Positions 63,129-64,000 of a DNA stretch of 64,000 bases are shown in pieces. The position numbers and the translations under genes are program-made. Every line of letters begins with the position of its first letter. The first letter of the stretch is position 1. Under the pieces are notes generated by a model. That model made no database searches and had not been told where the DNA came from. It saw only the letters and a program-made list of their open reading frames with translations. Origin of the DNA: Sulfobacillus benefaciens (GTDB taxonomy: Bacteria > Bacillota > Sulfobacillia > Sulfobacillales > Sulfobacillaceae); the NCBI GenBank assembly GCA_003023695.1, contig PXYW01000001.1:5060-69059 (forward strand), written 5' to 3'.

Positions 63129-64000
63129 GTGAGGGAGATACGGGTTGCCATATTAGGCGCTACAGGACTGGTAGGCCAGAAAATACTTGAAGTATTGCAA
63201 GACCGCAATACGCCAGTAGGGAAGATTGTCCCTTTGGCGACGGAAGGCCAGGGGCGGAACATCAAGTTTCGGGATCAATCGATAGCTGTGGAATCGGTGG
63301 AGGACATGGATTGGAGCCGAGTAGATGTGGCGTTTTTTGCTGCGTCAAGCGAGGCTAGCGCCCACTACGCACCACGTGCAACTGCCGCTGGGGTGACCGT
63401 GGTCGATAAGTCCAGCCATTTTCGCATGAACCCAGAGGTGCCTTTGGTCGTGCCCGAGGTCAATGTGGATGCCATTGGTGACAGCAAATTGATTGCTAGT
63501 CCCAATTGTTCCACCATTCAAATGGTCGTTGCGCTCAATCCCGTACGAATCCATTATGGTTTAAAGCGGGTACTGGTTTCCACCTACCAAGCGGTCTCGG
63601 GGACCGGTCGCGAAGCAATGGCCACCCTGCGCCAGGAAAGTCTGGCAATGCTTGAAGAGCGGCCCGTAACCCCCTCAACCTATCCGCAACCGATAGGCTT
63701 TAATGTTCTGGCCTATTGCGATAAGTTTGGCGACTTGGACTTTACCGGAGAGGAATGGAAGTTAACGCGGGAAACCCGGAAAATTTTCTCGCAACCAATT
63801 CCAGTGTCAGCTACAGCGGTGCGAGTACCGGTCTACGTGGGGCATGCGGAATCAGTGTACATTGAAACCGAAAAACCCTTTACCATTCCCGAAATCCGCG
63901 AACTTTTGCGGCGTTCTCCTTCAGTCAAATTAGTGGATGATCCGGAACAGGGAGTAGTGCCTACGCCATTGCAGGCGCAAGACCAGGATTTGGTGCTCGT
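63129..64000 (+). CDS. asd: Aspartate-semialdehyde dehydrogenase, 5' part
   Basis: The gene runs off the right edge of the window. It reads open from GTG 63129 to base 64000 (290 codons). N-terminal ILGATGLVGQK is the NADP loop, SPNCSTIQ has the catalytic Cys, and the segment STYQAVSGTGREAM follows. It makes aspartate semialdehyde, the branch point to lysine and dipicolinate, matching spoVFA-spoVFB-asd of Bacillus. AAGGAGTG lies upstream of the GTG. Confidence 0.95.
   Translation, partial: MREIRVAILGATGLVGQKILEVLQDRNTPVGKIVPLATEGQGRNIKFRDQSIAVESVEDMDWSRVDVAFFAASSEASAHYAPRATAAGVTVVDKSSHFRMNPEVPLVVPEVNVDAIGDSKLIASPNCSTIQMVVALNPVRIHYGLKRVLVSTYQAVSGTGREAMATLRQESLAMLEERPVTPSTYPQPIGFNVLAYCDKFGDLDFTGEEWKLTRETRKIFSQPIPVSATAVRVPVYVGHAESVYIETEKPFTIPEIRELLRRSPSVKLVDDPEQGVVPTPLQAQDQDLVL

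Noticed and set aside
1-64000. rRNA, tRNA and CRISPR arrays.
   Set aside because: No tRNA-like cloverleaf, rRNA stretch or regularly spaced direct repeat was seen on reading the window; a covariance-model search would be needed to exclude a single tRNA.

Overview
This window looks like chromosomal DNA of a Gram-positive, endospore-forming Firmicute. The evidence is a Gram-positive PolC, dipicolinate synthase genes (dpaA, dpaB), a YmxH-family gene, a YtvI-like gene, a small acid-soluble spore protein behind a sigma-G-like -10 box, and a Bacillus-like order of translation genes. Codon use and protein character suggest a Sulfobacillus-like acidophile, but that is an inference made without any database search.

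Layout. 1-6116: arginine biosynthesis operon argC(partial)-J-B-D-G-H, closed by a strong terminator. 6143-9367: a decayed IS3-type transposase, a lipoprotein gene split by an in-frame TAG, a SASP gene on the minus strand, then a YpmA-like gene, a Nudix hydrolase and a TPR lipoprotein. 9378-12436: hflX, miaB and a small membrane protein. 12471-14261: a GH18-type lipoprotein lacking the catalytic Glu, divergent from an unknown membrane-anchored protein. 14262-18077: an accessory segment with degenerate DNA, a small HTH gene, a small gene of a conserved but unnamed type, and a HelD-like SF1 helicase. 18156-33294: the housekeeping run rpsB-tsf-pyrH-frr-uppS-cdsA-ytvI-dxr-rseP-ispG-proS-GT2-polC. 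33359-34561: an MFS transporter. 34581-45007: nusA-ylxR-ylxQ-infB-rbfA-truB-ribF-(small ORF)-rpsO-pnp-nfo.

In Bacillus subtilis pnpA is followed by ylxY, mlpA, ymxH, spoVFA, spoVFB and asd. The same genes follow here in the same order, but spread over about 19 kb by insertions. These are a LacI-controlled glucan import and degradation cassette (45237-53608), an Rpn-type nuclease on the other strand (54754-55608), an IS607-type element with a dead TnpA and an intact TnpB (about 57260-59047), a MazG-like pyrophosphatase, a stress-type glycine-rich protein and a class I aminotransferase.

How the genes work together. The arg genes make arginine from glutamate by the acetyl-recycling route. The rpsB-polC and nusA-pnp blocks supply translation, transcription elongation, RNA turnover, isoprenoid (dxr, ispG, uppS) and phospholipid (cdsA) synthesis and replication. 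The sugar cassette pairs a LacI regulator with two matching 15-bp operators, one in its own promoter and one in the promoter of the debranching-type enzyme, followed by an ABC importer lacking its own ATPase and a GH15 enzyme. The dpaA-dpaB-asd end links lysine-pathway intermediates to dipicolinate for spores.

The least ordinary observations are the ylxQ reading frame that stays open for 659 bases inside infB, the HTH/unknown/HelD-like segment, the paired LacI operators, the TnpB with a relocated-looking RuvC glutamate, and several enzymes with altered key residues.
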